This document shows, one piece after another, positions 1 through 12,823 of a DNA stretch of 64,000 bases (position 1 is the first letter of the stretch; every line of letters begins with the position of its first letter). Made by a program: the position numbers and the translations under genes. The notes beneath the pieces are model-generated. The model worked only from the letters and a program-made list of their open reading frames with translations. It did no database searches and was not told the origin of the DNA. The DNA is from Zygnema circumcarinatum. Taxonomy: Eukaryota; Streptophyta; Zygnematophyceae; Zygnematales; Zygnemataceae. Location of the stretch: contig CM074811.1 in the NCBI GenBank assembly GCA_037447605.1, forward strand, positions 249,578 to 313,577, given 5' to 3'.

Positions 1-3000
1 CCTTTCTGGCCGCGGACCCTTTTGGGTATGACCCTTCTCTCCCTGACTCCACTTGGCTTATTGACTCGGGTGCCTCCCATCATCTAACTTTTCGTCGTGA
101 CTGGTTCTCTCGGCTCTCTCCCCTCCCTCTCCCCATGACCATTTTCTTAGGGGATAACCGCTCCTTGACTGCCACGCATGTCGGCCAGGTTTCCACTCTA
201 ATTGACGGCCAGCGCTTCATCATCGATGACGTCTACCTGGTGGATGGCCTCGCGAAGAATCTGTTTTCAGTAGCCTCCATCCTGATTTTAGGCATTTCAG
301 CTCTTTTTAGGCCAGACGGGGTTACTTTCTTCACCCCAGACGCTGTAGTTGGGCACGGCCGCAAAACCGGCCGCTTGTTTTCCCTTACATCTTTTGCAGC
401 CTCCCTTGGGCACGCCCATGCTCACACCACTGACCCCCCCCTTACCTTTGCTCGGTGGCACCTCCGCTTTGGCCACCTTGCTGAAAGTAGCCTCCTCAGA
501 ACTCTCGGACAGGGCTTAGTGTTAGGTTTAGACTCTTTCTACCGACAAGTTAGATTTTTGTTCAGGCTGTATTCAAGGAAAAATGACCAGATTGCCTTTT
601 CCCTCAAGCTCCACCCTTGTCTCTGAGCCTCTGGCACTCATTCATTCTGATGTCTGTGGCCCTATGCGTGATGTTAGCCTCGGCGGCGCATCATACTTTG
701 TCACTTTCATTGACCAAGCGACTCATTTTTCCCATGTTTTTCCCATCGCTCACAAGTCTGACGTTTTCTCCCGCTTCCAAGAGTTCAAAGCCCGTGCAGA
801 GACCCTTCTCGGTCGCCGCATCAAGACCCTTCGCACTGATAACGGCGGCGAGTTTATGTCCACCGCCTTCTCCAAATACCTTCGCCTTCACGGCATCACC
901 CATCAGACTACCGCTCCCTACACCCCCCAGCAAAATGGAGTCGCCGAGCGGTTTAACCGCACCATTCTCGACATGGCTCGCTCTATGCTTCATTTTGCCG
1001 ACCTCCCTATGGCCTTCTGGGCGGAAGCCATCTCCACGGCCACTTACCTTCGAACCTTCCCACCTCTGCCCCTTCCTCACAAAGACTCCCTACTTAGGCC
1101 CGCAGGCTGCAAGCCCTCCCGCCTCCCACCTCCTCAGATCTTTACGCGTAGGCCCCGTACAAAGACTTCGTCCAGTCGTTCGGCAAATGGGGACCGCGAA
1201 TGCACGCTGCATTTTTCTTGGCTACGCTTACGCCCAAGGCCTATCAGATTCGGTGTTGTAGCGACAAATCAATTGTACTTTCGCTACGACGCCGCGATTT
1301 AATGAGGCTCTCGCGCGTTTATTCAAGCACCGCACCACGAGCACCCGCCGACTTCCTCCCCGTCGAATTCCAATCTTGCGCCGTACGATTCCCCCACCTA
1401 CGTGACCGTGGGATATCATTCACCTCCCCCCCCCGCGGCCGCTCCCCCATTGGCCGCCGACATTCCTTTTGTCCCCCCCCCGGTCGCCGCTCCCCCTTCC
1501 CCTCCCTTCGGTGCCCCCGCGTCCCCCTCCGTCGACCCTCCTCCCCCCGCCCCCCCCCCCTCCCCCTCGTCCTCTCTGCTCGACCCTACCCCTTCTGTTC
1601 AGAGGGAGATTTCAACCTCACCCGAGCCGGACGCGACCCCTCCCCTCCACCTACGCACCTCCCCCTCCCCTTTTCCCCCTCAGGCCTCCCCGCCTACCTG
1701 ACCCTCCCCTTCACCGCGCCTCCCTGCCACCCTCAGCCTCCTGCACCCCTCCCTCCGCTCCCCCGCCCTGCTCCCTCACACGCACTCGAGATCGGCGACC
1801 CACGTGGAAAATTATCGACACTGCCGCCCATGCCCTCCTCTCCTCCGCCATGGCCTTCATCGCCTCCTCGTCTGCCCCCCCTACTTTTGCTGCCGCCCTT
1901 CGCACCCCTGACGCAGCCCTCTGGAAAGCTGCCGCTGATGCTGAATTCCTCTCCCTTCAGAAAAACAACACCTGGGACCTTGTCCCCCTCCCACCCGGTC
2001 GTCGCGCCATCGGCTCTAAATGGGTATTTAAAATCAAACAAAAATCCGACGGCTCGGTTGACCGCTATAAAGCCCGTTTTGTAGCCAAGGGGTTCTCTCA
2101 GCTTGAAGGCATCGACTTCACCGAAACTTATGCCCCGGTGGCCAAATTCACCTCCATTCGCGTCCTCCTTGCTCTCTCCGCCACCCACGATTGGGAAATT
2201 CACCAGATGGATGTCAAAACCGCATTCCTCTACGGGGACCTTCAAGAAACGATCTTTATGCGCCAACCCGACGGGTATGTCACTCCCGGCACCGAACACC
2301 TCTTCTGCCGCCTCAACAAATCCATCTACGGCCTCCGGCAAGCACCACGCGTCTGGAACCGCACTTTGGATGCTGTCCTTCTTGCCAGCGGCTTCACTCG
2401 CATCGACGCCGATTTCAGCATCTATCTTCGTGGCCACGGTCAGACCCTCACCATCCTTGCCGTTTACGTTGATGACCTCATTATCTGTGGTCCCTCCCTT
2501 TCCCCCATTTCGGATGTCAAAACAGCTCCTTCGCAGCCATTTTGACATGACGGACCTCGGCGAACTGCAATGGTGTCTCGGGATTCACGTCATTCGAGAT
2601 CGGGCTGCTCGGACCCTTCACCTCAGTCAGGAAAAGTATGTTTCCGATCTCCTTGACCGTTTTGGGATGGCCGCTTGCAACCCCATCTCCACCCCCCTGG
2701 ACGCCCACATTCACCTTACCTCCCTTGTGGCTGGCTCCCCCGACCCCACGGAGCATGCCACTTACCGATCCATCGTGGGATCCCTTATGTATGCAATGTT
2801 GTGTACCCGGCCCGACCTAGCTGCCGCCGTCGGGCAGCTCAGCCAATACCTTCACCGCCCCTCTTCTGCTCACTTCAGCGCTGCCAAGCGTGTCCTTCGT
2901 TACCTTCAGGGCACCAAGGCCCTGAGCCTTACCTTCTCCTCTGGCTCCCCCACCCTCGTTGGCTATTGTGACTCTGACTGGGGCAGTGACCCCGACACAA

Positions 3001-3425
3001 GGCGTTCGGTTACTGGCTCGTGTTTTTCTCTGGGCAGTGGCCTTATTTCATGGTCCTCTCGGAAGCAGCCTACAGTGGCCACATCCTCCACTGAAGCAGA
3101 GTATATGGCCGCCTCCACTGCTGCCAAAGAGGCTGTTTGGCTCCGATCCCTCCTCTCCAACCTCACCTTCCCTCCCCCTCACGCTACCACCGTCTTCACG
3201 GACTCTCAAGGTGCCCTTGCCCTCATGCAAAACCCCGTGCACCATCAACGTACCAAACACATCGACATTCAGTTCCACTTCACTCGGGACAAGATTGAAG
3301 ACGGCACCCTTACCTTCCTCTACTGTCCTACCGGCAAGCAGACCGCCGATTTTCTTACCAAGGCCTTACATCGGCCAGCTTTTGAGCTTCACCGCTCTTC
3401 TGCCGGACTCCACACTTTCGAATGA
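1..3425 (+). pseudogene. copia pol remnant: protease, integrase, RT, RNase H with frame breaks
   Basis: Visible landmarks are the protease DSGAS triad, integrase HSDVCGP, RTDNGGEF and QQNGVAERFNRT (D, D, E), the RT active site YVDD near 2466-2477, and RNase H residues in YCDSDWGSD, STEAEYMA, DSQGALAL and TKHIDIQF. The reading frame changes near 550-580 (inside the integrase zinc-finger region), near 1055-1080, again before 1300, in the C-rich linker around 1400-1800, and near 2518 between RT and RNase H. The linker is almost pure pyrimidine and has lost a clean frame. The last open frame ends at 3425, eight bases before the LTR, as expected for copia. The element could be mobilised only in trans. 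Confidence 0.92.
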
Positions 3426-3432
3426 GAGGGAG

Positions 3433-3747
3433 TGTTGAGAATCCGACATTCTCAGTTTTGTCGTACTATTTTGTCGTTTTCCCAGCCACGTGTACTTACA
3501 CCTGGCTGTCCTTTTAGCTTGTACTTTCTCTGTTAGTTTAGTTGTGCTTTTGCGGCTCTGTGCTTACACCTAGCCGCCCTTACTCAGGCTAGTTCCACAC
3601 TCTTTTGTCGTGTAGCTCTAGCCGCAATGTATATAAAACAGATTAGGACATTGTACTTTTTACCACGTTAATCACACATCTGTTTTTGTGTCAACTCTCT
3701 CTGTCCTCACTTTTGATCGTACAATGTCCACTCCGTCTTTTTCAATA
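3433..3747 (+). repeat. 3' LTR of the copia element
   Basis: A purine-rich tract (GAGAGGGAG) directly follows the pol stop and is a good polypurine primer. The LTR then begins TGTTGAGAATCC and appears to end at TTCAATA, close to the expected inverted TCAACA end with one substitution, giving about 315 bp. An internal TATA-like stretch (TGTATATAAAAC near 3630-3641) fits the LTR promoter. The exact right end is inferred, because no second LTR is visible for comparison. Confidence 0.75.
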
Positions 3748-6357
3748 CCCGCCGCCGCCGGTCCCCGCCCGGCCGGCCGCGTGCGGCGGCGCGGCCGGCC
3801 CGGGTCGGCGCCGCGGCATCTTTGGCCGAGGCTGCCCGGGAGAGTTTCGCAACCGGATTCTGCGAAGTTTCGAAACGTTGGCCGTCGGTGGCACGATTTA
3901 ATAGGATCGGAAGGTCACCAGGATCGATCCAAAACGATTTCGTCCTGCCCGGAACATTTCAATCTGAATCCGTCGTGTTTGTTTGGATGTACGATCAAAA
4001 CGGATCGTTCGTACGCGCAACAAGCCATCGTGAATTTGCGATACGCCGCCGCCGCTAAGGACAAGAGACGCCGCCACAGGCGACAAGGGACGGCGGCGGC
4101 GGCGTTTGCCCGCCCCCGGACGCGTTCGGGAGAGCGCGGCGGCCCGAGATGGCGACGGGGCCGGTAAGAGCCGCGGCCAGACCTGCCGCGGGGAAATGGC
4201 ATCGAGAGGATTATTCCTTCGCTGTTTGAAGCATCGAAAGAGCTCGTTCTCGCTCCTTTGAGCGTGGTGTGCCCACCGCACTCATCGGAGCTTTGTTCAG
4301 ATATGGCTCGGATCGAGGGGCCGGGGTGGGGACCGGCTTTGGAAGGTGCTCGACATGTTGGCGGTGTCGTCAAGTTACATTCATAAGTAATAAGCGTCTG
4401 CACAACTGTGGCATCGTGCTGGTTACTATGTGAAGCATGGACTGCGATTGGTTCCATGACGATAATATTGGTCGGTTGCTTTCATTGTCGATTTTGTCTG
4501 TTGGGACGTGAGCGAAGGTGACCATAATGTTGTTTTTCCGATTGGTGAAGTGCGAGCCTGACACAGGCAGGCGCTTCAGCGGAAGGCACGGTTCTGAAAT
4601 TCTCTGCAAGGCCATTGCGCCCTGCATGAGCATGTGCTGTTTTGTACATGCGATGAACTCCGTTGCAGAGTAGCAGAGCACAGCAAATTGGGGGCAAGGA
4701 GTGGCGTTGATCTTACTGACGACGGCGAATTGGCGATGTCATCAATAAGCGACGAGCTGAAATCTGCTTCTACGGCAAGCTCACTTCTAGCGCCGGAAAT
4801 TTGCGGCGAACCGCGACCTCGACCGGCGGTCACCGCGGTCGACGGCTGCTCGGCAGCAGCGCTGATTGTACCGCCACGTGGCAGCGGGCGATTGGATAAA
4901 GGCCATCCAATACTGTCGAAATGTCGCGACACGTTGCATAAGCCGCTGACATGGTAGTCAAGTGACAGCCGCGTGGGCACCACGTCGGCAGAATTGGCCC
5001 TCATGGAAGCCGGAAACGCGTCGCACACAACGCCAAAACGCTGCATGGAGCCCCGCCCTCGCCATCGCATGTAAATAAAACAGGAGCAGATCCACAGGAA
5101 GTTTTCGCAAGTTTTTATGATCTTAACATGGCGCATGCGAAATCTGACCTTGCAAGGCTTCTAAGGTACGACTTTTGGGTTTAGAGGGCTAGGCTGCTAA
5201 AGCCCTGTTGCAACTACCTTGGAAAACCCATCAGCGTCCGTCCACGAGGATCTGAAGCAGTGTTGCCCAGAGCTATCTTCGGAGCCCAAATGTCAGATAA
5301 AACCCAGGGCCCTTCGATTTCGCCATTTTTTCTCAAGGGCGGACCCGGACGCGACCATTGAAGAGCCGGCCAGTCTTGGTCGGACGGTCGATATCGTTGA
5401 GCTGGTCAGATGGGTTTGACCAACCGACTAACGCAATTGCTGACATGACACATGCTGGAATGACAGCGGCCGTAGTCGACTGCTTCTCCCTGATGCAATC
5501 CATATGCTGCCATAGGATATGGACATATTTTTTGTTTGAAGTCATTTTTAGTTGCATATAATTTGTTGGATATGATCTAAAGGCATGGAGCACAGACAAT
5601 TCTCCAGCGCGTCCATTGCTGCGGTAGAGCACTATCCTGCGTCAGTGTGCGACCATCTTTCAACATATGGACAAACACTAGGGGTGGAAGTCCATATGGA
5701 TGGCGACCTTCAGCGCATTTTACCACCACAGAACTCCACTTAGGACCAAAAACTTCCGTGTCAGCCACTGATCCCCAGACGCCCCTTAAGAATACCCTAA
5801 ACCATACTCACCAACTCAGCTGTCCCTGCAGAGCATTTAAGAACTGCACCTGTAGGGAGAGGGAGAGGGAGAGGAAGAGGGAGAGGGAGAGGGAGAAGGT
5901 GGAGAGGGAGAGGGAGAGGGAGGGGGAGGGGGCGGGCGCAGGAGTGGGCGAGGGTGCGGGCACCACCCATTTAGATGATGTCAAGAGTTTGAAAAACGAA
6001 GATAATATGCAACCCCCCTCGTTTACGCCTCACGCATTCCATCAAGTCGAGCTCATTCTGTGTACCGTACCACGTCTCTATTCTCCATATTCTCTCCTGT
6101 CCTGCGTCTACTAAGAGGCAGTCTATCTATAGGTTCACTGTCAAGCATTTGCAATGCAGAACTAGAGGCAGGAATGCACATAGCGGGCGCGAGCAGTGGC
6201 AGGCAAACTGCCCACTAGGATCAGAAATCCACGAAATCTTTGTTGACGTTTCCATTCATTCCTACCGAGACACGCACTGTGGCACAAGTCTCGTCACGCG
6301 CTCTACACTTCCATGTCTGTGTGTCTTTTGCTCGTTATACCTATATAAGTAGTCAAT
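3748..6357. other. intergenic, no gene recognised
   Basis: The first 400 bases are very GC- and CpG-rich; the rest is of mixed composition. Several open frames occur but none shows a recognisable domain or a consistent splice pattern. A CACGTGGC G-box lies near 4875. A purine-rich simple repeat occupies about 5857-5940. The right end is the downstream flank of the minus-strand BADC-like gene. Confidence 0.6.
5857..5940. repeat. GAGAGG-type purine microsatellite
   Basis: The tract is an interrupted run of GAGAGG and GAGGGA units, ending in a GGGC-rich stretch. It lies outside recognised exons. Confidence 0.85.
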
Positions 6358-9300
6358 TCAAGTCAACTTCTTTATTCCCACGAAGGACGGACGAACAGCA
6401 ATCAAAGCTTCTCCATATCCGACAGGATCTGCAGCCGACATCCCAGTTCATGTCACGAGGGAGCAAAGAAACGGCATCCTCAACTCCCCTTCCATTTTAT
6501 TACTAGCAGAGAGGCATTGCAGACATAGCTTACCATACAAAATTCGATTACATACAAAATTCCACCAAAAGTTTTTTTTAACAATGGACCGATGAACAAA
6601 ATTATAAGTTAAGCGAATATGACGAGAGACTATGGAAGAAGCACAACTTGCTGATCTTGGAACAGTCTTAACATGCAAACAAAGCGGGATAAGAAGCAAT
6701 TGATTTTCAGGAACTGGCCATTGCAGAGGGAACAATGCATAAGTCATAGGATGCCACTCACCCCCATCCTCCACCATAACCTTGACTACTTCTCCAGCGT
6801 GCTCCGACTGCAGATTGCGATTCAAAAGAGCAAGTCAGCTCCCTGGCAGACTCTTCCCTCTCTAAGACCCATTGGAGAAAGGTCACACGATTGAGAAATC
6901 GAGCAAACGCGCAGATTATAACTGACTGCCTCTCCTCCCTCCTGCCACTGGCTATTTTCACAAACGTTCAGATCCTCTTGAATTGTTCTCAGAAACTGGC
7001 TTCCACCTAAGGCTCTGTCCACACTCACAGAACCAGCACTTATCTCCATTCGTCTGTGGCAGATGCTTGAGGGAAAATTGCAAAGGGAGAAGGTGGGGAA
7101 GAGAGGAAAGAGAGGAGTACCTCAACTGCAAGCTGAGTGCCAAGCTGTTCCAAGTAGCACACAACTTGTCCAGCTTTTACCTCCACACCCTGCATTTAAG
7201 AACCAGGTATAATTCAATCACATTAAGCTTGCAGTCACCAGTTACATGGAAACTTGACATAGCCTTCCGTACAAGACATTGCTTTTCCTCACGAAAAAGC
7301 AAAACTAAGCTTATCTCGTTCTTAAGTACAAAATGTTGAAGTAAAATATGAAGAAATTGCGAGCAGGTGAACATATTTTGATGTCCCACTTTTGATGAAG
7401 CTATAAAACCCTTTTGAGACCAATCTTCCTGCAGGAAGTCTACCTTTGAAAGAGCCCTCAGCATCAGAGACCTCAGGTTTCACTGTCATGATGTTTCGCT
7501 AATGTTCATTTCTGGAGACGGCAGTGACTGGCATTCGTCAATTATTCACTTCACGCTATTCACCAAGTTGGGTTTCAAATCCAGGATCTTGAAACCCTCA
7601 CCTCAGTTACCATCGGCCGCCCATGCTTGCCCTTGTAAAAACGCCCTTTCCTAAATATGCCCACCTGCACAGAACTTCGCGCATTTTTCCGCGACGTCAA
7701 ACACTTCAAACGTAGATCTTCCTTTCCTCCGCTCATTTTTAAATTGGCTGAAAAATCATTTTTCAAAGGATTTTAGAAGCTGCAGTTTAAACAAAGACTA
7801 ATTTCACAATAACTAGCACTGGCCTATCGGCGTACTAATAATCAAGCCTCCAAGTTCCATGTCTGTCGCAAACAAGAAACCGCAACGTAGGCTGATGATG
7901 CATTGCATGTCGTGCGGAAAAAACGGAGAAGGCAATATCCTTGTCAGTGGACGTCTTCCCATTATCAAAAAACTTCCAACCTATCGTGAAAAACAGACTC
8001 ATTCCTACCTTTGGGGAACTGACGAATGCGAGTCCCTCATCCACTTCTTCCTCATCCTCCTCCACCACTCTCTTTGGGGGCGCAGGTGCTGCAGGGATCG
8101 AGTTGATCATTGGAGGACTTGGCACCGGTGGTGCAACTGCCACTACACCAGCTACGGCTCTGCTCGCCTTGCCTCCCACATCTCTCCTCACATGCAGCTC
8201 GAAGCTTCCAACCTGATAAAAAAATAATGGATTCAAATGAGAACATGACAAAGAGCTCAAGCTCGTCAAAAGCCCAAAAAATCAACAACGGTTACCAAAA
8301 CAGCCTTTCCGTTGATGGTCATAAAACACCTGATAATTTACTTTCTTGAGTCAATCTAGCACTTCACTAATCGAAATCCTAACACTTTGATCACCTTCGC
8401 TCATGTCACAGATAAAGAAGGTGATAAAAGTTTACGACTAATATCGTCATGATGAAAACAATCCCATTCCCTGTTTCACATCGATAACAAGATGATGCTA
8501 CAGTTATGCAGACGTTTTATTTATGAATATAACTAGATGAAACTAACAAATTTTAGGCAACTGTCAAAGCCAGTCTTCAGCCTCACGATACTAGGTATAT
8601 CTGAACAAGTTTCCGATATGTGTGGTTGGCACAACACACTCAAGGTTTGTGTGCTTTCCAATACTACAAAGTAGAGGTATAATCATCTATATGATAGGAA
8701 ACAAATGCCGTATTTTTCACATTGCAACATAAATCGTAAATCCCTTGAAACTTTCCATGCGCTAACTGCAGGTCAACTTTCTCCTCATCTTACTGAACTA
8801 GTGCCTTTAAGCCTTCACAGTCCTTCATTAGGGTGTCAAAGCACTGAAAAAGTCTGAAATAGGAGGTGAAGTGTGCAAATGATCTCTGAGCAAAGTAGCA
8901 GGGGTCGAACGCACGCATACCTTTAGTTGAACTTCTGCAATATTTGTCTCATCACATAACTCCATGAGCAGTGATTGGATCTGCAATACACATTCAACCA
9001 CTATTTAACAATTCCCTCGGCATGCATTGGTACTATCGTGAAACTCGTGAAATGCAGCCAAGAAAACAGAAGAAACCAATACTTGTCTCAATGGCCAATG
9101 AAACGATTGTGCAATCAAGTGGTTCAATCCAATACCCGAACATGGATAATCAAGCAGGTTCTTTCCTTTGCAAACAATGCATTCTTGTACGTATAACAAA
9201 AAAACCTTGTGCTTGCGCGTTATAGTCCTTAGTGGGAGAGCAAACCTCAAACGCGTTGGGAATCGGAGTCTCATCATCGTCTTCCTCTTCTGGCTCCTCT

Positions 9301-9469
9301 ACGACCTCGTCCTCCACTTTGTCTGACAAGGTCAATTCTGTCGCCAATTCTGACAAATTTCAGAACATGCCCCCCTTGAATTCCCATTCACGTAGGCTTT
9401 ACTGTGACTATGCAGACACAAACGCTAAAAAAAAAGAACCGAGACGTTCAGTATCTAGAGAGATCTTGA

Positions 9470-9513
<44 letters not shown>

Positions 9514-10633
9514 AGGAAAGATAGGTAGAGAACTAGTCTAGTTATTTGAGAAGTTTGAGAGTTGTTTGAGAAGACTACTAACTAGCGTTTTTATCAAGAA
9601 AGACAGGGTCAAGGTGAAACACAAGCTTAGATTGCAAGCGTGATAAAAGATAAACTTAGTGCACGGTCAGACATAGACACCCAGATGACCGCGACAGAGC
9701 TAGAAGTTTTAAAGAAAGGCTTCCGAGCCGCAAGCAAAGAGACGGGGTAAAACTGGTTCAAGACACACATGCACTCCATTAATACAAAAAAGTCCATAGA
9801 AGACAATTCGCAAATGACAGAAGATACAAGACAAGCTCTGCATGGGAATAACTGCAACCATTTTGTGACAGTAGTTGAAAGCAGATACTCTTTTGCAATT
9901 TAGAATGAGGCAAGTGCTATTACAAACGGGCTCACTTGCATCACCAGTTAGTCCGCCAAAAGGCATTCAACGAAATAATGCTTCTTTTATCGATACCACA
10001 GATGAAAGCTCCCTGGTCGTTTCTGAACAGGAGCCAACTGAGCTCTTCCACACCTTTTGTTGTGGCGACGGAGGCGACATGAAGAGGGCGGTGCTGATAG
10101 TGACTGTGATTGCTGCCGGATGCGCTTCGAGGCCTGTGAAGCGAGCGACCAGAAATTCTCAAAGTCGACTGCAACTTGACCGATTTGAACGACAAGTCGT
10201 CTTTCGAAAGGGGTCCAAGCGCCGACGCAGTGGCGGCTCTTGAAGTCGCTGACAAAGAACAGAAAAGATGTATGCATTCAGGACTGCAGGCAGCTTCAAT
10301 CGAGCAAGAGAAAATCCTTGTAATCCAAGAAGGCGAGCGAGAAGTAAACAAGCAATGCTACTAGTATCAGCTCACTGTCAAGCCAGGAAAGAAAACAGGC
10401 AGCATTGCCATCGCTTCTTTACCGACTAAATTCTTGCAAGCACAGTTTCAATACTAGACTTGAGTGCTGCTTGCTTAGTCATCCGTCGTCATACTTCCAA
10501 GCCAGGTACATGCATAAGCAATAAGTGCCAATACGAGTTCAAAAAATTCCCGCCAGAAGCAGCTAGCACACAATCCACAGAAGTTGAGGGGACCTGCTCC
10601 AAAACCTGCTGGACAGAATGCCAGAGCCGCCAT
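6358..10633 (-). CDS. BADC: BADC-type biotin/lipoyl attachment domain-containing protein, plastid
   Basis: Exons, in gene order: a short first exon starting at 10633 (ATG in GCCATGGCGG; 3' end ambiguous, for example 10606), then 10054-10248, 9246-9349, 8921-8980, 8009-8212, 7602-7664, 7121-7189, 6762-6807 and 6358-6428. Phases close at every junction and give roughly 280 residues. The product has a Ser/Arg-rich plastid-like leader, an acidic linker, IQSLLMELCDETNIAEVQLK, then a C-terminal biotinyl-like domain (VGIFRKGRFYKGKHG, CYLEQLGTQLAVE, GEVVKVMVEDGDPVGYG, RPSFVGIKKL). The biotin-accepting EAMK motif of true BCCP is replaced by EQLG, so no biotin lysine is present. Known BADC proteins replace BCCP in heteromeric plastid acetyl-CoA carboxylase and restrain fatty acid synthesis; the same role is inferred here. 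Confidence 0.9.
9466..9522. repeat. AAAG tetranucleotide microsatellite
   Basis: About thirteen GAAA/AAAG units with one GGAA interruption lie in the intron between the second and third coding exons of the BADC-like gene. Confidence 0.9.
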
Positions 10634-10968
10634 GGCCACTTTCCTCCAAAACCGCCAAGACTCCTTCCTGTTGTCTCCCTAAATGCAGAATGCACCTCAA
10701 GCAGTCCCACAAACCAGTTTGTCAAATACGCAGTTTACCTCAAAGTTCTGCAAACTCGCCAACTCGGTATTTCTGTATTTTCGGTGATTTATACCCCGTT
10801 TGCACCCAAACATCCTCATCGAACGGTCGGAATTGCCCAGCTATACCCCATTTGTACGCGCATAGTAAAGCTGCGTGAGAGGCCAGCGTCGTGCCGCGGT
10901 TGGTCGGCCCGCGGATTGGCTCGCGAAGGGTCCAGTCAGCCGCCGGGCAGATCAACCAGCGCGCGGGG

Positions 10969-11082
10969 CCAACCACGTGGCAGACGGCGCGGTTCCACAC
11001 ACGTGGCAGAGGGCCAGCAGGCGTCAACGTACCGATAGGGCGCGGTGCCGCGGGTTGTGGCCAGTCCTGGACCGCCACGTGC
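10969..11082. promoter_or_regulatory. cluster of G-box (CACGTG) sites upstream of the BADC-like gene
   Basis: Three CACGTG cores occur within about 110 bases: CCACGTGGC near 10971, ACACGTGGC near 10999 and GCCACGTGC near 11074. G-boxes bind bZIP and bHLH factors in plants (light and abscisic acid signalling). They lie roughly 340-450 bases upstream of the minus-strand start at 10633. Function is inferred from sequence only. Confidence 0.45.
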
Positions 11083-11906
11083 TGCCTTGGTTGGAGTGGA
11101 TCCGGAGCAACACGAGCCCCTCATGCCGCTTGGGCCGAGCTGCTGACCGATACAGCGCGATATATCTGCATATCGGATAGATGATGACAAGAAAGATGGG
11201 GTGACGTGGATCGATCAGGTCGCGACATGTGGCTATGACCGTGTTGTTGGGCCTAGGAGAAGAGTTACGCTCGCAACTCTGGGCGATGCCATGAAATGTG
11301 CATGGACAATAACAACAACGTGGGGAACCACGAGCAACTGGTCGCAAAGGACCCAAATAAACATAAGGAACCCGCAAGAGGGCCTCCCGGGAGCGAACAA
11401 CATCAAGTGAGGAAGGAAGAGAGGAGGGACCAAGGAGGAGAGCAGGGGTAGCAACAGAAGACGCATTACAAGAGGGTCGAAGGGAAAGGGGATCGAGAAG
11501 AGCGACATGGCGGCATGGCAGAGGAGTTCCAGGCGGAGCCGGTGGTGGCGGAATCCGCAACAATGCGCTACAACCACGCCTTACGAGCTCCACAGACGCC
11601 GAAAAAGAACCCACCGAACCAAAGAAACAAAAACCCACAAAGCTTGCGCCAAAAAAACTTCCCAAAGTCAAACAAAAGCAAGAACACTAAAGCCCAACAA
11701 CGAAAACAGCGCAGGGCAGCGAGACGCAAATCCATTTCTCAACTTGTAGCGGAAAATGATTGTACGCGCTGCAAATAAAAAAAAAACAATAGCAATAGGG
11801 AGGATTGGCATTGCGTTGCAAATGGTTTTGCTTTGCGGCTGCTTCGAGGGAGGGCTTGAAGCGTTGTTGCTCCAAGGCGTAGTTTTCCGCTCCTAGCTTT
11901 TTTCTT

Positions 11907-12006
11907 TTGTGCTTAGGTCCAGTGCCCCAGTTCCTCGTGGTTCCCCATGATGCTGATGTTGTCCATGTACATTTGATGGCCTCGCCATCGTGAGATCAAT
12001 GCCACA
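11907..12006 (+). repeat. dispersed palindromic repeat, long form
   Basis: About 100 bases run from TTTTGTGCTTAGGTCC to GAGATCAATGCCAC and closely match 39672-39774. The right 40 bases are the palindromic core (GTACATTTGATGGC, then GCCATCGTGAGATCAATG). No open frame is involved. Confidence 0.8.
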
Positions 12007-12823
12007 CCTCTCTCTCGCAGGCCACTTTTAATCATAAAAGTATTCATGAACCGTCCCTCGCGATCGCGAGTTTTGCAGTACGGTAGAAGTGTAAACTAAC
12101 CTGTAGTTCTACTTTCTGCGCGAAAACTTGCGCTTGGATGATGTCATCCAGTTGCCCAAGGCGGCGCAGAATCTGGAATATGCGCGGAATGGAGGGCGCT
12201 CCCTTATTGAGGCGCAAGGCGCGTTTTGTCGTTTAGCGCCGCAGAAAATTGCTGGCGCATGCAGCAACGTACGCAGAGTCCAAAGTTTTTCGGTTTTTCG
12301 CGCGCCGGCAGCTGCAGGAAAACGTGCTTCTCCGTACGGTACGGCCAGACTGGGGAAAATGAACTACCGTACGGTACCATGGTGCAGCTACCGCACGGGA
12401 CATCATTTGTGTCTATACCACACCAATTACAGCATGTCACGTAGAAGCGCATGGACACATGGCATGTTGTAATTGCCTTCCTTGTATCAATGTGTCTCTA
12501 GCTTGTTCCAAGAAAATCTACCCGCCTTGGCCTGTGCCCGCCTCCAGCCTTAAAGCCTGGAGGACCGGCCTGCACTGCAAGCTGGGAGCTGCAGCGCCTC
12601 CCGAGGCCTACCCCGAGCGAGCAGGCAGAGCATATTACATTAGCAGACGGTGGCAAGACGTAATAATCATAATAAGCAAAGCAATGACATATCTTCTACA
12701 GGCAACAGGCCGTTTCTTCTTGCAAGCATTACGTTTCTTGGAGGCAGAAACGCCGCCGAGGTGGCTCCACTTCTGAACTCCGGCAGCAGCAAGGCCCGCA
12801 CAGTGTCTCGCAGACAGGCCGCC

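Larger units (their letters stand above)
1..3747 (+). mobile_element. Ty1/copia LTR retrotransposon, 5' part outside the window
   Basis: Protein signatures run in copia order: aspartic protease (DSGASHH near 66-86), GAG-pre-integrase (near 450-520), integrase (about 600-1060), a proline-rich linker, reverse transcriptase (about 1920-2545) and RNase H (about 2520-3425), followed by one LTR. Integrase lying before reverse transcriptase separates copia from gypsy elements. The 5' LTR and gag lie left of position 1, so target-site duplications and LTR-LTR divergence cannot be judged here. Several frame breaks show it is not autonomous. Confidence 0.95.
10634..12823. other. divergent intergenic region, upstream of two genes
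   Basis: This separates the minus-strand BADC-like start (10633) from the plus-strand membrane-protein start (12824). It contains a GC-rich stretch with several G-boxes (about 10970-11085), one dispersed palindromic element (11907-12006) and two CCGTACGG palindromes near 12332 and 12365. Open frames here show no recognisable domain or conserved splice pattern. Confidence 0.6.

Noticed and set aside
3748-4460. Arg/Pro/Ala-rich frames after the LTR
   Set aside because: They follow from CpG-rich composition; no domain, start context or splice pattern supports them.
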